Shown here in pieces: positions 6,604-6,846 of a stretch of 6,846 bases of DNA. The notes below the pieces were generated by a model. The model saw only the letters and a program-made list of their open reading frames with translations, did no database searches and had not been told where the DNA came from. The DNA comes from Candidatus Bipolaricaulota bacterium (GTDB taxonomy: Bacteria; Bipolaricaulota; Bipolaricaulia; UBA7950; UBA9294): contig JAGGSM010000117.1 in NCBI GenBank assembly GCA_021159105.1, positions 1 to 6,846 on the forward strand, read 5' to 3'. Made by a program: the position numbers and the translations under genes. Numbering within the stretch: the stretch's first letter is position 1; every line of letters begins with the position of its first letter.

Positions 6604-6632
6604 ATTATAGCCGCAGCGGCCGGTCGTGCGAA
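6604..6632 (-). promoter_or_regulatory. Sigma-70 type promoter of tpiA(-pgsA)
   Basis: On the minus strand a perfect TATAAT (-10, 6604-6609) lies 17 bases from TTCGCA (-35, 6627-6632, four of six matches). Transcription would begin near 6597, giving a leader of about 13 bases that is almost wholly the GGAGG ribosome site. Confidence 0.7.
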
Positions 6633-6638
6633 CCAAGT

Positions 6639-6728
6639 GATGTATGCTGCCGCAAGCAAGCAGTGTATCAAGAGGCTTCGTGAGAAGCACGCCCCAAGCG
6701 ACGGGGAACCGCCCCTGCAGAGGATTGA
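6639..6728 (+). repeat. Structured intergenic repeat, copy B (candidate RNA or hairpin repeat)
   Basis: This is homologous to copy A at 1320-1405. Hairpin 1 pairs 6639-6645 with 6663-6669. Its inner stem (6647-6650 with 6656-6657 and 6659-6660, A6658 bulged) closes the loop CGCAA. Hairpin 2 pairs 6675-6679 with 6684-6688 around GTGA. A third element can pair CCCC 6692-6695 with GGGG 6703-6706, or that GGGG with CCCC 6712-6715. Compared with copy A, the inner-stem C-G pair is U-A here (6648/6659), two outer C-G pairs are U·G, and hairpin 2 has C-G where copy A has U·G. The block ends at GGATTGA, which overlaps the -35 box of the next gene. It is divergent from tpiA. Confidence 0.6.
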
Positions 6729-6753
6729 CTTCACAACCATCGCCCTCTATGAT
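6725..6753 (+). promoter_or_regulatory. Sigma-70 type promoter of the right-edge gene
   Basis: TTGACT (6725-6730, five of six) and TATGAT (6748-6753, five of six) are separated by exactly 17 bases. Transcription would start near 6760, leaving a leader of about 27 bases with AGGAGG at 6776-6781. The -35 box overlaps the 3' end of repeat copy B. Confidence 0.7.
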
Positions 6754-6786
6754 CGATACAGTCAAGGATCTTGTGAGGAGGGTTGC

Positions 6787-6846
6787 ATGGCAATGAGAAT
6801 AGCGGCGTTATCAGTTATAGTGAGTTGTTTACTAGTGGGTTCGAAG
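6787..6846 (+). CDS. Exported protein, only the signal-peptide start visible
   Basis: Only 20 codons are visible before the window ends: MAMRIAALSVIVSCLLVGSK. The residues form a charged N-terminus followed by a hydrophobic core, as in a signal peptide or membrane anchor. AGGAGG (6776-6781) supports initiation at 6787 (5-base spacing) or at the in-frame ATG 6793 (11-base spacing). A promoter with consensus-like boxes lies just upstream. The family cannot be determined from this fragment. The frame is also open upstream through the repeat to ATG 6640, but that reading would place the hydrophobic segment internally and ignore the promoter and ribosome site. Confidence 0.65.
   Translation, partial: MAMRIAALSVIVSCLLVGSK

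Noticed and set aside
6478..6765. Minus-strand open frame through repeat copy B, sharing a stretch like WGVLLTKP.DTL with the minus frame over copy A.
   Set aside because: The shared peptide only reflects the DNA repeat. The frame overlaps the tpiA start in another phase and crosses the tpiA promoter.

Overview
The window is moderately GC-rich bacterial DNA with compact, well-spaced genes and strong Shine-Dalgarno sequences (AGGAGG or GGAGG type). Every product is bacterial: CoaE, PgsA, TpiA, a tandem-ACT protein and several exported proteins. I cannot place the organism firmly. The mix of a DUF4384 exported protein and a large DUF11/PKD/lamin-tail surface protein beside housekeeping genes would fit a deep-branching, poorly cultured lineage such as Bipolaricaulota/Acetothermia, but that is only a guess. 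No tRNA, rRNA, insertion sequence or CRISPR array was seen.

Left part. A DUF4384 exported protein runs off the left edge on the minus strand (1-515). It is divergent from coaE (641-1231, plus), the last enzyme of coenzyme A synthesis. After a 176-base gap comes a small protein made of two ACT domains (1408-1818, plus). That gap ends in a conserved repeat whose last bases lie just before the ACT start codon.

Centre. A 1092-residue secreted or surface protein (1844-5122, minus) converges on the ACT gene with only 25 bases between the stops. It has a signal peptide, a DUF11-like N-terminal module, three PKD/Ig-like modules, three DUF11-type repeats, a lamin-tail domain and a C-terminal beta module.

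Right part. tpiA (5829-6584) and pgsA (5230-5775), both minus and 53 bases apart, look co-transcribed from a good promoter with a perfect TATAAT box. The surface-protein gene lies 107 bases further downstream and could be read from the same transcript. Divergent from tpiA, a new exported protein starts at 6787 (plus) and leaves the window after 20 codons. It has its own good promoter.

Most interesting signal. The same roughly 90-base sequence occurs upstream of both the ACT gene (about 1320-1405) and the right-edge gene (about 6639-6728), on the same strand relative to those genes. Both copies fold on the plus strand into two hairpins, one with a GNRA tetraloop and one with a C-GNRA-like loop. 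In the 5' part, up to the CCCCAAG block, nearly every difference between the copies is a compensatory or wobble-preserving change, a GNRA-compatible loop change, or falls in an internal loop or linker. This points to a recurrent structured RNA or hairpin repeat family that I do not recognise.
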